A stretch of DNA of 64,000 bases from Cordylochernes scorpioides (GCA_030710605.1 CP092863.1:121074203-121138202), one strand, 5' to 3'; shown: positions 1 through 10,585, counted from the stretch's first letter. Notes: generated from the letters alone by a model not told the origin. Translations and numbers: made by a program.

Positions 1-2334
1 AGTATGACTTCCAGCTAACTGTACACGTCCTTCAACAGGAGAACTAGAAGTATGACTTCCAGCTAACTGTACACGTCCTTCAACAGGAGAACTAGAAGTA
101 TGACTTCCAGCTAACTGTACACGTCCTTCAACAGGAGAACTAGAAGTATGACTTCCAGCTAACTGTACACGTCCTTCAACAGGAGAACTAGAAGTATGAC
201 TTCCAGCTAACTGTACACGTCCTTCAACAGGAGAACTAGAAGTATGACTTCCAGCTAACTGTACACGTCCTTCAACAGGAGAACTAGAAGTATGACTTCC
301 AGCTAACTGTACACGTCCTTCAACAGGAGAACTAGAAGTATGACTTCCAGCTAACTGTACACGTCCTTCAACAGGAGAACTAGAAGTATGACTTCCAGCT
401 AACTGTACACGTCCTTCAACAGGAGAACTAGAAGTATGACTTCCAGCTAACTGTACACGTCCTTCAACAGGAGAACTAGAAGTATGACTTCCAGCTAACT
501 GTACACGTCCTTCAACAGGAGAACTAGAAGTATGACTTCCAGCTAACTGTACACGTCCTTCAACAGGAGAACTAGAAGTATGACTTCCAGCTAACTATAC
601 ACGTCCTTCAACAGGAGAACTAGAAGTATGACTTCCAGCTAACTGTACACGTCCTTCAACAGGAGAACTAGAAGTATGACTTCCAGCTAACTGTACACGT
701 CCTTCAACAGGAGAACTAGAAGTATGACTTCCAGCTAACTGTACACGTCCTTCAACAGGAGAACTAGAAGTATGACTTCCAGCTAACTGTACACGTCCTT
801 CAACAGGAGAACTAGAAGTATGACTTCCAGCTAACTGTACACGTCCTTCAACAGGAGAACTAGAAGTATGACTTCCAGCTAACTGTACACGTCCTTCAAC
901 AGGAGAACTAGAAGTATGACTTCCAGCTAACTGTACACGTCCTTCAACAGGAGAACTAGAAGTATGACTTCCAGCTAACTATACACGTCCTTCAACAGGA
1001 GGAACTAGAAGTATGACTTCCAGCTAACTGTACACGTCCTTCAACAGGAGAACTAGAAGTATGACTTCCAGCTAACTGTACACGTCCTTCAACAGGAGAA
1101 CTAGAAGTATGACTTCCAGCTAACTGTACACGTCCTTCAACAGGAGAACTAGAAGTATGACTTCCAGCTAACTGTACATGTCCTTCAACAGGAGAACTAG
1201 AAGTATGACCTCCAGCTAACTGTACACGTCCTTCAACAGGAGAACTAGAAGTATGACCTTCCAGCTAACTATACACGTCCTTCAACAGGAGAACTAGAAG
1301 TATGACTTCCAGCTAACTGTACACGTCCTTCAACAGGAGAACTAGAAGTATGACTTCCAGCTAACTGTACACGTCCTTCAACAGGAGAACTAGAAGTATG
1401 ACTTCCAGCTAACTGTACACGTTCTTCAACAGGAGAACTAGAAGTATGACCTCCAGCTAACTGTACACGTCCTTCAACAGGAGAACTAGAAGTATGACTT
1501 CCAGCTAACTGTACACGTCCTTCAACAGGAGAACTAGAAGTATGACCTCCAGCTAACTGTACACGTCCTTCAACAGGAGAACTAGAAGTATGACCTCCAG
1601 CTAACTGTACACGTCCTTCAACAGGAGAACTAGAAGTATGACTTCCAGCTAACTGTACACGTCCTTCAACAGGAGAACTAGAAGTATGACCTCCAGCTAA
1701 CTGTACACGTCCTTCAACAGGAGAACTAGAAGTATGACCTCCAGCTAACTGTACACGTCCTTCAACAGGAGAACTAGAAATATGACCTCCAGCTAACTGT
1801 ACACGTCCTTCAACAGGAGAACTAGAAGTATGACCTCCAGCTAACTGTACACGTCCTTCAACAGGAGAACTAGAAGTATGACCTCCAGCTAACTGTACAT
1901 GTCCTCCAACAGGAGAACTAGAAGTATGACCTCCAGCTAACTGTACACGTCCTTCAACAGGAGAACTAGAAGTATGACCTCCAGCTAACTGTACACGTCC
2001 TTCAACAGGAGAACTAGAAGTATGACCTCCAGCTAACTGTACATGTCCTCCAACAGGAGAACTAGAAGTATGACCTCCAGCTAACTGTACACGTCCTTCA
2101 ACAGGAGAACTAGAAGTATGACCTCCAGCTAACTGTACACGTCCTTCAACAGGAGAACTAGAAGTATGACTTCCAGCTAACTATACACGTCCTTCAACAG
2201 GAGAACTAGAAGTATGACTTCCAGCTAACTATACACGTCCTTCAACAGGAGAACTAGAAGTATGACTTCCAGCTAACTGTACACGTCCTTCAACAGGAGA
2301 ACTAGAAGTATGACTTCCAGCTAACTATACACGT
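1..2334. repeat. 48-bp satellite array, first orientation
   Basis: About 48 head-to-tail copies of a 48-bp unit starting AGTATGACTTCCAGCTAACT. Copies in the first 1.1 kb are almost identical; between about 1200 and 2150 a GACCTCC variant replaces GACTTCC, so homogenisation is regional. Two one-base insertions (near 1000 and 1255) break the period. On the minus strand one frame is open through each unit and reads QLAGSHTSSSPVEGRV, but TATAC variants near 594, 979, 1269, 2179, 2229 and 2325 put TAG into it and no in-frame ATG is present. Best read as non-coding satellite. Confidence 0.95.
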
Positions 2335-3405
2335 CCTATACACTGTACAGTTAGCTGGAAGTCATACTTCTAGTTCTCCTGTTGAAGGACGTGTACAGTT
2401 AGCTGGAAGTAATACTTCTAGTTCTCCTGTTGAAGGACGTGTACAGTTAGCTGGAAGTCATACTTCTAGTTCTCCTGTTGAAGGACGTGTACAGTTAACT
2501 GGAAGTTATACTTCTAGTTCTCCTGTTGAAGGACGTGTACAGTTAGCTGGAAGTTATACTTCTAGTTCTCCTGTTGAAGGACGTGTACAGTTAGCTGGAA
2601 GTCATACTTCTAGTTCTCCTGTTGAAGGACATGTACAGTTAGCTGGAAGTCATGTTTCTAGTTCTCCTGTTGAAGGACATGTACAGTTAGCTGGAAGTCA
2701 TACTTCTAGTTCTCCTGTTGAAGGACGTGTACAGTTAGCTGGAAGTCATACTTCTAGTTCTCCTGTTGAAGGACGTGTACAGTTAGCTGGAGGTCATACT
2801 TCTGGTTCTCCTGTTGAAGGACGTGTACAGTTAGCTGGAAGTAATACTTCTAGTTCTCCTGTTGAAGGACGTGTACAGTTAGCTGGAAGTCATACTTCTA
2901 GTTCTCCTGTTGAAGGACGTGTACAGTTAGCTGGAAGTTATACTTCTAGTTCTCCTGTTGAAGGACGTGTACAGTTAGCTGGAAGTTATACTTCTAGTTC
3001 TCCTGTTGAAGGACGTGTACAGTTAGCTGGAAGTCATACTTCTAGTTCTCCTGTTGAAGGACATGTACAGTTAGCTGGAAGTCATGTTTCTAGTTCTCCT
3101 GTTGAAGGACATGTACAGTTAGCTGGAAGTCATACTTCTAGTTCTCCTGTTGAAGGACGTGTACAGTTAGCTGGAAGTCATACTTCTAGTTCTCCTGTTG
3201 AAGGACGTGTACAGTTAGCTGGAGGTCATACTTCTGGTTCTCCTGTTGAAGGACGTGTACAGTTAGCTGGAGGTCATACTTCTGGTTCTCCTGTTGAAGG
3301 ACGTGTATAGTTAGCTGGAAGTCATACTTCTAGTTCTCCTGTTGAAGGACGTGTATAGTTAGCTGGAAGTTATACTTCTAGTTCTCCTGGTAAAGGGCAC
3401 GTTGA
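2335..3405. repeat. 48-bp satellite array, inverted orientation
   Basis: The same 48-bp unit in reverse complement, about 22 copies, joined to the first array through a short switch (CCTATACACTG, about 2335-2345). From 2348 to 3307 the period is exactly 48 bp over 20 units, and the plus-strand frame of the 16-residue repeat stays open for about 960 bp despite base changes. TAG appears at 3308 and again in the next unit. No in-frame ATG is seen. Confidence 0.93.
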
Positions 3406-3664
3406 CACGAAAGCTAAGATAAATAAAAATAGTAAAGAAAACTTGGCCCTGGATTTCTTGTGGATCTTTATTGAATGATATAGATTAGAAACATTTTGTC
3501 TAGCAGATAATTGATCTACAAAAATAAAGATTACCTTTTTGCGGTCAAACCAGACGCTTAAACTAAAAAAAAACCTCAATTAATCTAAAACGCCCATCTT
3601 AATTATTTCTGCTATTACGCTTTTATGTAAATAAACATATCTACATAATCTATAAACATATTTT
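3406..3664. other. AT-rich spacer, no gene seen
   Basis: Unique-looking AT-rich DNA after the satellite. A short minus-strand frame here runs into the array and stops; it has no recognisable domain. Confidence 0.6.
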
Positions 3665-3965
3665 TTTATTAACCCTAGTATACGTGGTTCAGGCCATGAT
3701 AATCATGGTAGATAGTTAGTGATTGCTTTTTACTGTAAGTCACCACATGTCTACACACGTGAAAAGCAGTTCGACTTTTGCACTTACAAATGTACCAGAA
3801 CCCCGTTTGGTTACTTACACTCACTGGTGAGGTTGGACTTTTGTAAGAATCGGTGACCATTGAAGCATTTTTCTTTTTTTTTTATTAGAAAAAAGTTCCC
3901 AATGCGGGATTCGTTCCGGGTCGTAGTGATCGTAAACCAAAGGTTTATAGCACTTTTCCACCGAC
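3665..3965 (-). mobile_element. tRNA-derived SINE, diverged copy
   Basis: Minus-strand copy of the SINE best preserved at 14576-14886. The same blocks are present: the promoter-like head (here with a damaged B box, GATTCGTTCCGGG on the plus strand), an internal A/T run, and the body ending next to CCCTAGTATACGTGG. It differs from the 14.6-kb copy by many substitutions, so it is old. Confidence 0.75.
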
Positions 3966-4640
3966 TCCTATTAAAAAAAATATAAATTATATAATAAAAT
4001 TATCATTATGTTATTTTTTATGGCATAAAAAAACATATTTAAAAAAACAGTTAATTAGTACCCAACAAATCTATGTTGTCGGATATCTCAAAAAGAAATT
4101 AGAAATCAAAAGAACTCACTGACAATTGCAATTTTCTTGTTCACTGATCCTTGAAACCCCAAAAAATAGATATTAATATTCTAATTTGAAATTTCTCTTC
4201 GGAATTTTTTTTTTAATCTTATATATGTTATATTTCTTTGTTCAATTTAGAATTCGTTTTTATTATTATTATTATGATTATCATTCCTTTATGTAATATA
4301 TTCTTTAGATATTTTCTATTTGATTTAGGATAAAATGTAATTTTTTTTCTGTCTATTTAGTAATTCAAGAAAGAATAGCTTTTTTTTGTTTTGAAATTTT
4401 ATCTTTGTGTAGAGATCAAACAAATAGGAAAATGAATCGAATTTTTTATAATTTTGATGTATTTATTGATTTATTATTCTTAAAACTGGATACAGAGTGT
4501 TGGGTACAGTGAACGTAGTGCAGGCAGGCTTTCGAGGTGTGTTCTTTTACAAAATTAATAAACAACAACTATGAGACTAATATCCACATAGATATGTAGA
4601 AAATAGAAAAAAAGTGAAATTCTATTGAGATTACGTGGAT
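3966..4640. other. AT-rich region, nothing recognised
   Basis: Poly(T)/poly(A) runs and ATT microsatellite-like sequence (about 4258-4275). I see no coding, RNA or repeat signal shared with the rest of the window. Confidence 0.5.
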
Positions 4641-4785
4641 AAGTTAAAAGGCATCTCCTACTCGTGCCACTATGAGTTGCTGATGGCTTGCGCCATCTGT
4701 CGGAATAAATATCAACGATTAGTTGTTATTTATCCCGACAGATGGCGCAAGCCATCAGCAACTCATAGTGGCACGATCAGAATAT
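4641..4785. repeat. Fold-back of the hammerhead repeat family (ends only)
   Basis: Near-perfect inverted repeat: GTGCCACTATGAGTTGCTGA...GCGCCATCTGTCGG on the left mirrors CCGACAGATGGCGC...GTGGCAC on the right around a short loop near 4715. The same terminal sequence borders the hammerhead fold-backs at 24566-25240 and 40.5-41.0 kb, so this copy looks like one whose ribozyme-bearing centre was lost. Confidence 0.8.
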
Positions 4786-4901
4786 GTCTTTTTTCTTAAT
4801 CCTCTTATAACTTGTATGAGCCAAAAGGCGATCCATTAATTAAGATTATCAAAATTCGAAACTATTTTAAAGGCGTAAGATTCTTTTTGAAATTAAACAA
4901 T

Positions 4902-5106
4902 TTCTACTGCCCTTACTGCAATGGAAAATTTAAAGGGAGGGCCTGGCTCATCAGTGGTGAACCCTCCCAGCTGTTTCGCCAGTTTAATCTACCATACCGC
5001 TGTTATATTGCATTTTTGGAACTTCCTTTTATAGTGATACTGTTGATAGACTCTTTGAATGGGTATTTTAGAAGAACTATGGACATAAGCTTTGAGGACA
5101 GTAGAA
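4902..5106 (+). mobile_element. MITE, TTCTACTG family
   Basis: About 205 bp, bounded by imperfect terminal inverted repeats TTCTACTGCCC and GGACAGTAGAA. Internal hallmarks are GGCTCATCAGTGGTGAACCC and a motif near CTATGGACATAAGC. Related copies lie at 25404, 26033, 36977, 41181 and 59387. It contains a 102-codon open frame (4812-5120) that starts outside the element and is not kept in the other copies, so I do not call it a gene. Confidence 0.75.
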
Positions 5107-5112
5107 TTAAGA

Positions 5113-5796
5113 TTATATAAAAGGGCGTACCCGGATCTGTAAAGAAAAAAAAATTTTTTTTCTTAAAATATTTCGAGAGATTGCTCCCTCTTTATCAATT
5201 TATTGCACAGTGTTCCCATCCCTGGAAACTTTTATTTTCCCGTTCATCATTACTCTTCATAATTCACCCTTTCATACCTCATCCAAAAAAGGCTAGAAAT
5301 ATTCAATATTTCACCTTGAAATAAATTTTGATTTTTCATTGAAAAGAAACTCATGCGGTGTAACTTCAAGTGTTGTTTTACAATCACAAGCCGCAGTGTA
5401 ATATATTATATTATAAGTTACTTTATGTATTATTTATGAACGGAAAAAATACGTCCAGGGTAGCCTAGTGGACATGGCATCTGCCCGGTAAGCGGAACAT
5501 TGTGGGTTCGATTCCCATCCCTGGACACTTTTATTTTTCCGTTCATCATTACTCTTCATAATTCACCCTTTCATACCTCATCCAAAAAGGATAGAAATAG
5601 TCGATATTTCACCTTGAAATAAATTTTTATTTTTCATTGAAAAGAAACTCATGCGGTGTAACTTCAAGTGTTGTTTTACAATGTCACTGTGTCAACTGTG
5701 CAATAAATTGATAAAGAGGGAGCAATCTCTCGAAATATTTTAAGAAAAAAAATATTTTTTTTTCCTTTACAGATTTAGGTACGCCCTTTTATATAA
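5113..5796. mobile_element. Fold-back/TIR element carrying a tRNA-like unit
   Basis: Long terminal inverted repeats of about 100 bp: TTATATAAAAGGGCGTAC at the left mirrors GTACGCCCTTTTATATAA at the right, and the inner parts (TTTCGAGAGATTGCTCCCTC) also match in inverse. Between them a block of about 180 bp (from CCCATCCCTGGA to TGTTGTTTTACAAT) occurs twice in direct orientation, at about 5215-5391 and 5514-5690. The second copy is preceded by a complete tRNA-like sequence; the first keeps only its 3' end. Confidence 0.75.
5454..5525 (+). tRNA. tRNA-like cloverleaf (anticodon position GGT), probable SINE head
   Basis: Folds as a full cloverleaf: 7-bp acceptor stem TCCAGGG/CCCTGGA, D stem GCC/GGC, anticodon stem TCTGC/GCGGA with a 7-nt loop CCGGTAA, 5-nt variable region and T arm GTGGG-TTCGATT-CCCAT. 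The internal promoter boxes fit (TAGCCTAGTGG; GGTTCGATTCC). The residue expected to be U33 is C, and the downstream block is repeated inside the surrounding fold-back, so a tRNA-derived SINE head or pseudo-tRNA is more likely than a working tRNA. The anticodon slot would read Thr. Confidence 0.6.
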
Positions 5797-5798
5797 CA

Positions 5799-6150
5799 CT
5801 AGACGGGTGACCCGGGCTTCGCCCCGGGATTGACCCGTGTGCATATCTACCCGAATGATATATATTTAGATAAGATTTTTTTTTATAATTGTTTGTTATT
5901 AGCATTATCTATTTGTTTGCATCATCATAATTTAATCGTTGATAGAGGGCGCTGTTCGTGAGCTAAGTAGAATAATTTGAATATATAGTTTTGATAATTG
6001 ATTTATATATTTTTTAAAATAGCCTATCGTCTTCCCCGTATTTTTTTACCTATGTATGGAAATTTTGGTTTGAATTAGTGAACTACTGCGAATTTGTATA
6101 CCGGACATACATACAAACAAACAAACAAACATTGATTTATATATATATAA
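5799..6150 (-). mobile_element. Short non-autonomous Helitron, degraded 5' end
   Basis: The left boundary is the 3' end of a minus-strand Helitron: CTAG at 5799-5802 preceded (in element orientation) by the GC hairpin CCCGGGGC...GCCCGGG. It lies next to A on the plus strand, that is CTAG|T. The right side has the usual 5'-proximal ACATACATACAAACAAAC and TATATATATA tract, but the terminal TCT is mutated, so this boundary is approximate. Confidence 0.65.
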
Positions 6151-6884
6151 CCTCTTATAACTGTTTATAGAGATCTTGAAGAAGAGTTATGCTCGAAAAT
6201 TAGCCTGATACAAGTTTATATTACACGATAAATATAAACCGTTTGTTTTTGCGTATTAAAATTTTTGAAAAATAGTTTTAACAATGCAAATGGTGTGACA
6301 AATAGTACAGAAAGAGAATTGTACTGAAATCATGTGATTAAATTAAGAAGAAAAAGCGTATCCTGATTGTGTGCAACTGAAAAAAAAAATCAAAGAATAG
6401 CTGATATTTATTCCGATAGATGGCCCAAGCCATCAGTAATTTTCAGTTATACGATCAGAAGATGTCTTTAAAACAAATTGCATATTGTATAAATTTGAAA
6501 AATTAAAATATCAACCACGATTTGAGAATTAGTAGTTCCATAATAAAAAGGAAAGTAAAAAATTCAAAAACAAATTATTCTATAGGTAGTCTATAGTCAA
6601 ATTAAAAAAAAAAATGGAAATAATTAATATATCACAGAGATTATTATCACTCAAGAATGGCTACTGTCGTCTGTTTAAAATAGAAAAGAAAAAAAAAAAG
6701 GTTAGAAGGGTTGGATAAACTGCCACATCCAATTATTGTCTCCCGTGTTAATGAAACCCATTAACTCTGGGAGTTCCCACGGGGGGGCGACACTTGAATT
6801 AACGTCTCGTCGTCTGCTGCCTTCAGGGCGTTTGGCGATAAATGAACAATTCGTCTGCCACGATTATATATACATATTTACAAA
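6151..6884. other. Intergenic, with one half-copy of the hammerhead-family terminus
   Basis: Positions 6397-6466 carry a single copy of the terminal segment found in the hammerhead fold-backs (TATTTATTCCGATAGATGG ... ACGATCAGAAGATGTC). A less AT-rich stretch at 6710-6850 has a run of seven G's near 6781; I do not recognise it. No gene seen. Confidence 0.5.
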
Positions 6885-7175
6885 AAAAGGCATATCCTGA
6901 CCGCGCTCACATGAGAATTTTTAGATGGCAGAATGCCATCTAGTGGAATAAAAATAATTTAAACGTTTATTTAACTTTTTCAGTGATATTTGGCCAACCT
7001 TTTTCTGGCGCAGGCTGCACCATGCTGACGAGGGCCAACAGCCCGAAACGCGTATATGATTAGCTTTTCTTGATTTATCAAATGATTGTGTGTTGGCTAA
7101 ATATCATGGAACAAGTTAAATAAACGTTTTATTTTTTTCCCCACTAGATGGAGTTCTGTCATCTTGATTTTGATA
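6885..7175. repeat. Fold-back repeat with a hammerhead motif
   Basis: Inverted arms: CTAGTGGAATAAAAATAATT with AAACGTTTATTTAACTT on the left mirrors AAGTTAAATAAACG and CCCCACTAG on the right. The middle holds one hammerhead sequence on the plus strand. It is diverged from the 24.6-kb fold-back but has the same order of parts. Confidence 0.65.
7012..7065 (+). ncRNA. Hammerhead ribozyme motif, type I, diverged
   Basis: Core CTGACGA (7025-7031), stem II GGGC-CAACA-GCCC, GAAA, then CGCGTA as self-complementary stem III ending in a GUA cleavage triplet. Stem I CATG/TATG can form four pairs including G-U. It fits the CUGANGA...GAAA...NUH consensus, but the weak stem I and GUA site suggest reduced activity. 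Confidence 0.6.
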
Positions 7176-7341
7176 CCAATACTTAATATATTTTTTATCA
7201 TTTATTCACATACATTTATATGTCATAGCGACATATAAAAATCTAAACTTCATTATTGAAACAACAATTTTAACAATATTAGCGGAGAACAGAATAAAAT
7301 GTATTTTGTATAGAAACAAGTAACACATGCCTATATATAAA

Positions 7342-7400
7342 CTAGAAGAATGACCCGGCTTCGCCCGAGAAATCCCCCGAGTGAAGTATCCTTCATACTG
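7342..7400 (-). mobile_element. Helitron 3' terminus, element body unresolved
   Basis: CTAG at 7342-7345 followed on the plus strand by AAGAATGACCCGGCTTCGCCCGAG matches the CTAG-hairpin ends at 10586 and 50668. A is present outside it (CTAG|T). I could not find the matching 5'-TC end to the right, so only the terminus is called. Confidence 0.5.
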
Positions 7401-8204
7401 AAAGTACATCAATAATAAATAGTAGAAGTGCCATAGAATAGCAATACAGAAGAAACACATAAACTACAGGAAAAAAAAGTGTGTAATGGCAAAAATTGTA
7501 TTATATTAGTGTTTAGGTATTTGATTTAATTATTTTTTTGCAATCCATTTAGTTGTTTCAAAATTAATATAGTTTAAATAGACGACAGCTTTTCCACCAA
7601 ACCCCCCATTAACCTTTGAAATTGCCTGAGTTGAGTGACTGACTGTAAAGAATCCTGACTGCGATGCCCATCTTCTCAGTAAGAATAAAAAAAAGGTTTA
7701 TAAAAAATATTAATCCAAAATACTGGCATGTAAATATTTTTCTGTAAAAAAATAAAAGAGCATATGGAAATATTAGGCAAACATATGTGTTCGCTAATGA
7801 TTGCGGCTGCATTTTAAACGATTTTTAGAAAGAGATTTAAACAAATAAAGGCCAGAACAAAAATTAATAAAAAATATGAAATCCATTATTTACATATATT
7901 CACAAAAGCAAACGATGACAGAATTGATGACTCTGATACTTGTATATTTTAATATATTGTCACGTTTGTGAATTTCATAATAAATTATTTCTTTTTTTTC
8001 CCCATGAATTTTGTATATTAATTTAAAGTTTCATTTTTTTGTTATCATCATCACATACAATGTAATTTTTAATAAACAAACGATAATAAATAACAACAAC
8101 AATGAATTTGCATTTTCATTAATATAAAACAACAACAAATTAAATTAACAATGTAAAATATATATTTTAACATTTCAATATTTTAACATCTGACACAAAA
8201 CGTT

Positions 8205-8207
<3 letters not shown>
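7401..8207. other. AT-rich region, no gene seen
   Basis: Very AT-rich, with ACAACAAC stretches near 8091-8140. Short open frames here have no domain and skewed F/I/Y composition; I treat them as chance. Confidence 0.5.

Positions 8208-8237
<30 letters not shown>
8208..8237. repeat. (AT)n microsatellite
   Basis: Uninterrupted alternating AT dinucleotides, about 15 repeats. Confidence 0.95.
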
Positions 8238-8240
<3 letters not shown>

Positions 8241-8290
8241 TAAATCAAATTTAATTGCCATCTATCGTCAAAATTTTACACAAATAAATT

Positions 8291-8374
8291 TACTGGCAAT
8301 GCGTTTCTTTTAAATATCATCAAATATTATCTTATATATATTTGATGATATTTAAAAGAAACGCATTGCCGGTA
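8291..8374. repeat. Compact long hairpin
   Basis: Arms of about 35 bp (ACTGGCAATGCGTTTCTTTT... and ...AAAAGAAACGCATTGCCGGT) pair almost perfectly around a 14-16 nt AT loop. The size and pairing resemble a minimal fold-back MITE; a small-RNA precursor cannot be excluded. Confidence 0.75.
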
Positions 8375-9087
8375 TAAATATATATATAGGAGGAAGGGGT
8401 ATGCAGTACAATAAATAATATATATTTTTATATTTTTTTTTAAAGAGAAGTTTAGGAGAGGTAGAGATAATCTAGGGGATTTAGCTGACAACAACGGAAG
8501 GAAAGGAGCCAATAGAATTAATGACGAACAAAAACATAAATCCGAACAACAATAGATCATAGTTAGAAGAAGGGGGGAAAATAAACCCCCAGAAATGTGA
8601 GAGATGGATTGGCTTAGGTACCGAATGTGGAAAAAAAAATATCGAAAAAAGACAAAAAAATTCCGATTAATATTTTTTTTCTAGAAAGGTCTCTTTCTCT
8701 CTTGACTGTTTTGACTTGGAATAAATGGTTCAAACCGTGGAATCCCTGTTAAAACCTGGTGTTTGGATTTGGGAGAAAGAATGAAGAAAATAAATGGAAA
8801 GTAGAAAATATAAAGAAAAGGTTTACATTGGCTAGAATTCTATATCAGATCGGTGTTTTATGGTAACTGAAATATTCGAAAATAAAGCGATATAGATATT
8901 TCATGTAGGATTTTGATAAAAAATACGAAATTTATAGATAAAAAATGTGAAATTTTTAGAATGTGAAAGTGTTACCAAACGATAAAAAGTCTTGAAGTGT
9001 TAAGCTATCGTTTAAAAATATACAAAAATCTGTTTTTAAATTAGTATTGAGTAATGATAAAGGCACACAATTTGGATTATATATTAT
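8375..9087. other. Intergenic, no gene seen
   Basis: AT-rich, mostly purine-biased on the plus strand (8380-8580, 8760-8825). No repeat shared within this window and no supportable frame. Confidence 0.45.
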
Positions 9088-9267
9088 AAACACAAGGTAA
9101 AAAGACCAAATCCAAATAAATAGTGTGTGATATTTCCGTAACATTATTGTTACCATCTTCAGATGGTACATGATTCAGTACTTTTGTCTGAGAATGGTAA
9201 CAACGCTGTTACCGAAACGTCACACACTATTTATTTATTTGGATTTGGTCTTAATACCTTGTGTTTA
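9088..9267. repeat. Fold-back family with hammerhead-like arms, without 5S insert
   Basis: Inverted repeat CAAATCCAAATAAATAGTGT...GTTACCATCTTCAG on the left and TCTGAGAATGGTAACAACGC...GTCACACACTATTTATT on the right. It is the same family as the fold-backs at 15745-16055 and 16190-16495, but its loop is only TGGTACATGATTCAGTAC. It therefore serves as the empty form for those 5S-bearing copies. The plus-arm core here reads CTGAGAATGG and is damaged. Confidence 0.75.
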
Positions 9268-9537
9268 GTATTGAGTAGTTTCCTTTAAAACCAATCAAAT
9301 GGCTAGTTTAGCTTTTTAGTTCCTATATAGGTCTTAGCCCCACCAATTAGTGCAAGTAACCAAACAGGGGTCTGTTACCATTTACAGTCAACTTATTACG
9401 TCCATATTAAATCCGTAAATTGTTCGCAAATTGACATCAAATATAGAATCTATACTATTTGACAAAATTTAATAAAAGTCGAAAGTATTTTATTTCGCCG
9501 TTCGTTCGCTTTTTTGAAAAAGAAGACGGAGGTAATT
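9268..9537. other. Intergenic with a short SINE relic
   Basis: Around 9350-9385 GTGCAAGTAACCAAACAGGG matches the SINE body. Otherwise nothing recognised. Confidence 0.4.
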
Positions 9538-9672
9538 TTGTTCACACTTGGTTATCTCGTGTGTCTTCAATAAAGGTCACTGTAATATCTTTCAGAGTTA
9601 TTGTCTCAATCCCGATATACATGCTGAAAGGTACAACTTCCTTAAGTCTTTTTTTTTTCATGAGTGTATTTA
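9538..9672 (+). repeat. Single copy of the 118-bp satellite unit
   Basis: GTTCACACTTGGTTATCTCG, then TTCAATAAAGGTCACTGTAA, CCCGATATACATGCTGAAAG and CATGAGTGTATTTATATT. One unit of the family arrayed at 12219-13210 and 26243-26800. A copy with the same GTTCACACTTGG entry lies at 52855. Confidence 0.85.
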
Positions 9673-9681
9673 TATTATAAC

Positions 9682-10065
9682 AACAACAACAAAAACCTTT
9701 ATTAAGACACTATTGTCTTACAAGGAGATTCCCCTAAAAGGTTATATATGTACATGAGTGAGGAGGAAAAGCAATTTAGAGGGGGAGCAATCAGCCGTTG
9801 TCTGTGGAGTTGAGCACTTCTTCTCTCATTTTATCAATCACCTTGAAAAATTCAAAATATTTATAAACAAATGTTTTATCCAGCAGGAGAGTAGTAAAAT
9901 TTTATATACATGTTGTTCATTATTGCAAGTTAGCCCCGGAATTTCGCGAATTTCCAGTCTCTTTCCATGTAGAAATGGGCAATGGAATAGATAATGGATC
10001 AAATTGTCTTGGATGACAGCATTGCAGAAGTAGCAATTTAAATGGTCGCTGTTCCAAAATCCCAT
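9682..10065 (-). pseudogene. LINE 3' fragment with CCHC motif
   Basis: Minus-strand reading from 10065 gives about 75 residues with a C-x2-C-x9-H-x4-C pattern (CYFCNAVIQDNLIHYLFHC). This resembles the zinc-knuckle-like C-terminus of many non-LTR retrotransposon polyproteins. Downstream on the same strand is CTTAATAAAGG (a possible AATAAA signal), then a (TTG)n tail at about 9681. That is the structure of a 5'-truncated LINE 3' end. No RT motifs are present. Confidence 0.6.
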
Positions 10066-10187
10066 GATATCCTCGGGGAAAAATAGCCATACCTTTGACG
10101 GGCTATAAATCGTTTAATTTTCAAAGGGAGGTTTGATAGTAAGTAGTCCTCCAGTGTATTTATATTATTTCTTATTAACATTTTCCC

Positions 10188-10274
10188 AAGTACATGTGGT
10201 GTATTTCGTCATGATATTCATGGTGTTTAGATAGCAACTGCTTTTACTATAAGTACATCACATATCTACATATT
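10188..10274 (-). mobile_element. SINE fragment
   Basis: AGTACATGTGGTG...GCAACTGCTTTTACTATAAG...CACATATCTACAT aligns with the 3' body of the SINE at 14590-14680. The head is missing. Confidence 0.6.
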
Positions 10275-10287
10275 TTTGAAAATAGAG

Positions 10288-10470
10288 CAATCCATAGATA
10301 AATCTTTAAATAAAAAGGCTTATATTGGATCAAAATATCATTTATTTTACCAATATTTCAGTTGGCTGAACGCCAACCTTTATCAAGGTGTTATAACATA
10401 TAATAAATGATATTTTTATCCAATATATGCCTTTTAATTAAAGATTTATTTATGGATTGCTCTATTTTCA
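10288..10470. repeat. Fold-back repeat (TATTGGATC family)
   Basis: Outer arms GCAATCCATAGATAAATC and GATTTATTTATGGATTGC, with inner arms around TATATTGGATCAAAATATCA, are inverted. The centre contains CAGTTGGCTGAACGCCAACC and TTTATCAAGGTG. On the minus strand these read CTTGATAAAGGTTGGC...GCCAACTGAAA, which resembles a hammerhead core with changed conserved bases. It is a short relative of 37675-38065. Confidence 0.7.
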
Positions 10471-10585
10471 ATATGTAAATATGTAAATTTATAATAATAT
10501 CGTTAAAAGCATCGTCATTTACGGATTTAGTAGGTATGAGAAAGAGCTAATTCTCGAAAGCTAGCCGATTGTATATTATATAAAA

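Noticed and set aside
1..3405. Regular 48-bp repeats as a CRISPR array
   Set aside because: Repeats are contiguous with no unique spacers, and the surroundings are clearly eukaryotic.
5799..6150. CTAG-hairpin repeats as RTE-type LINE or SINE ends
   Set aside because: The 5'-TC start, the hairpin followed by CTAG, A|T insertion and two reconstructed empty sites without duplication fit Helitrons better.
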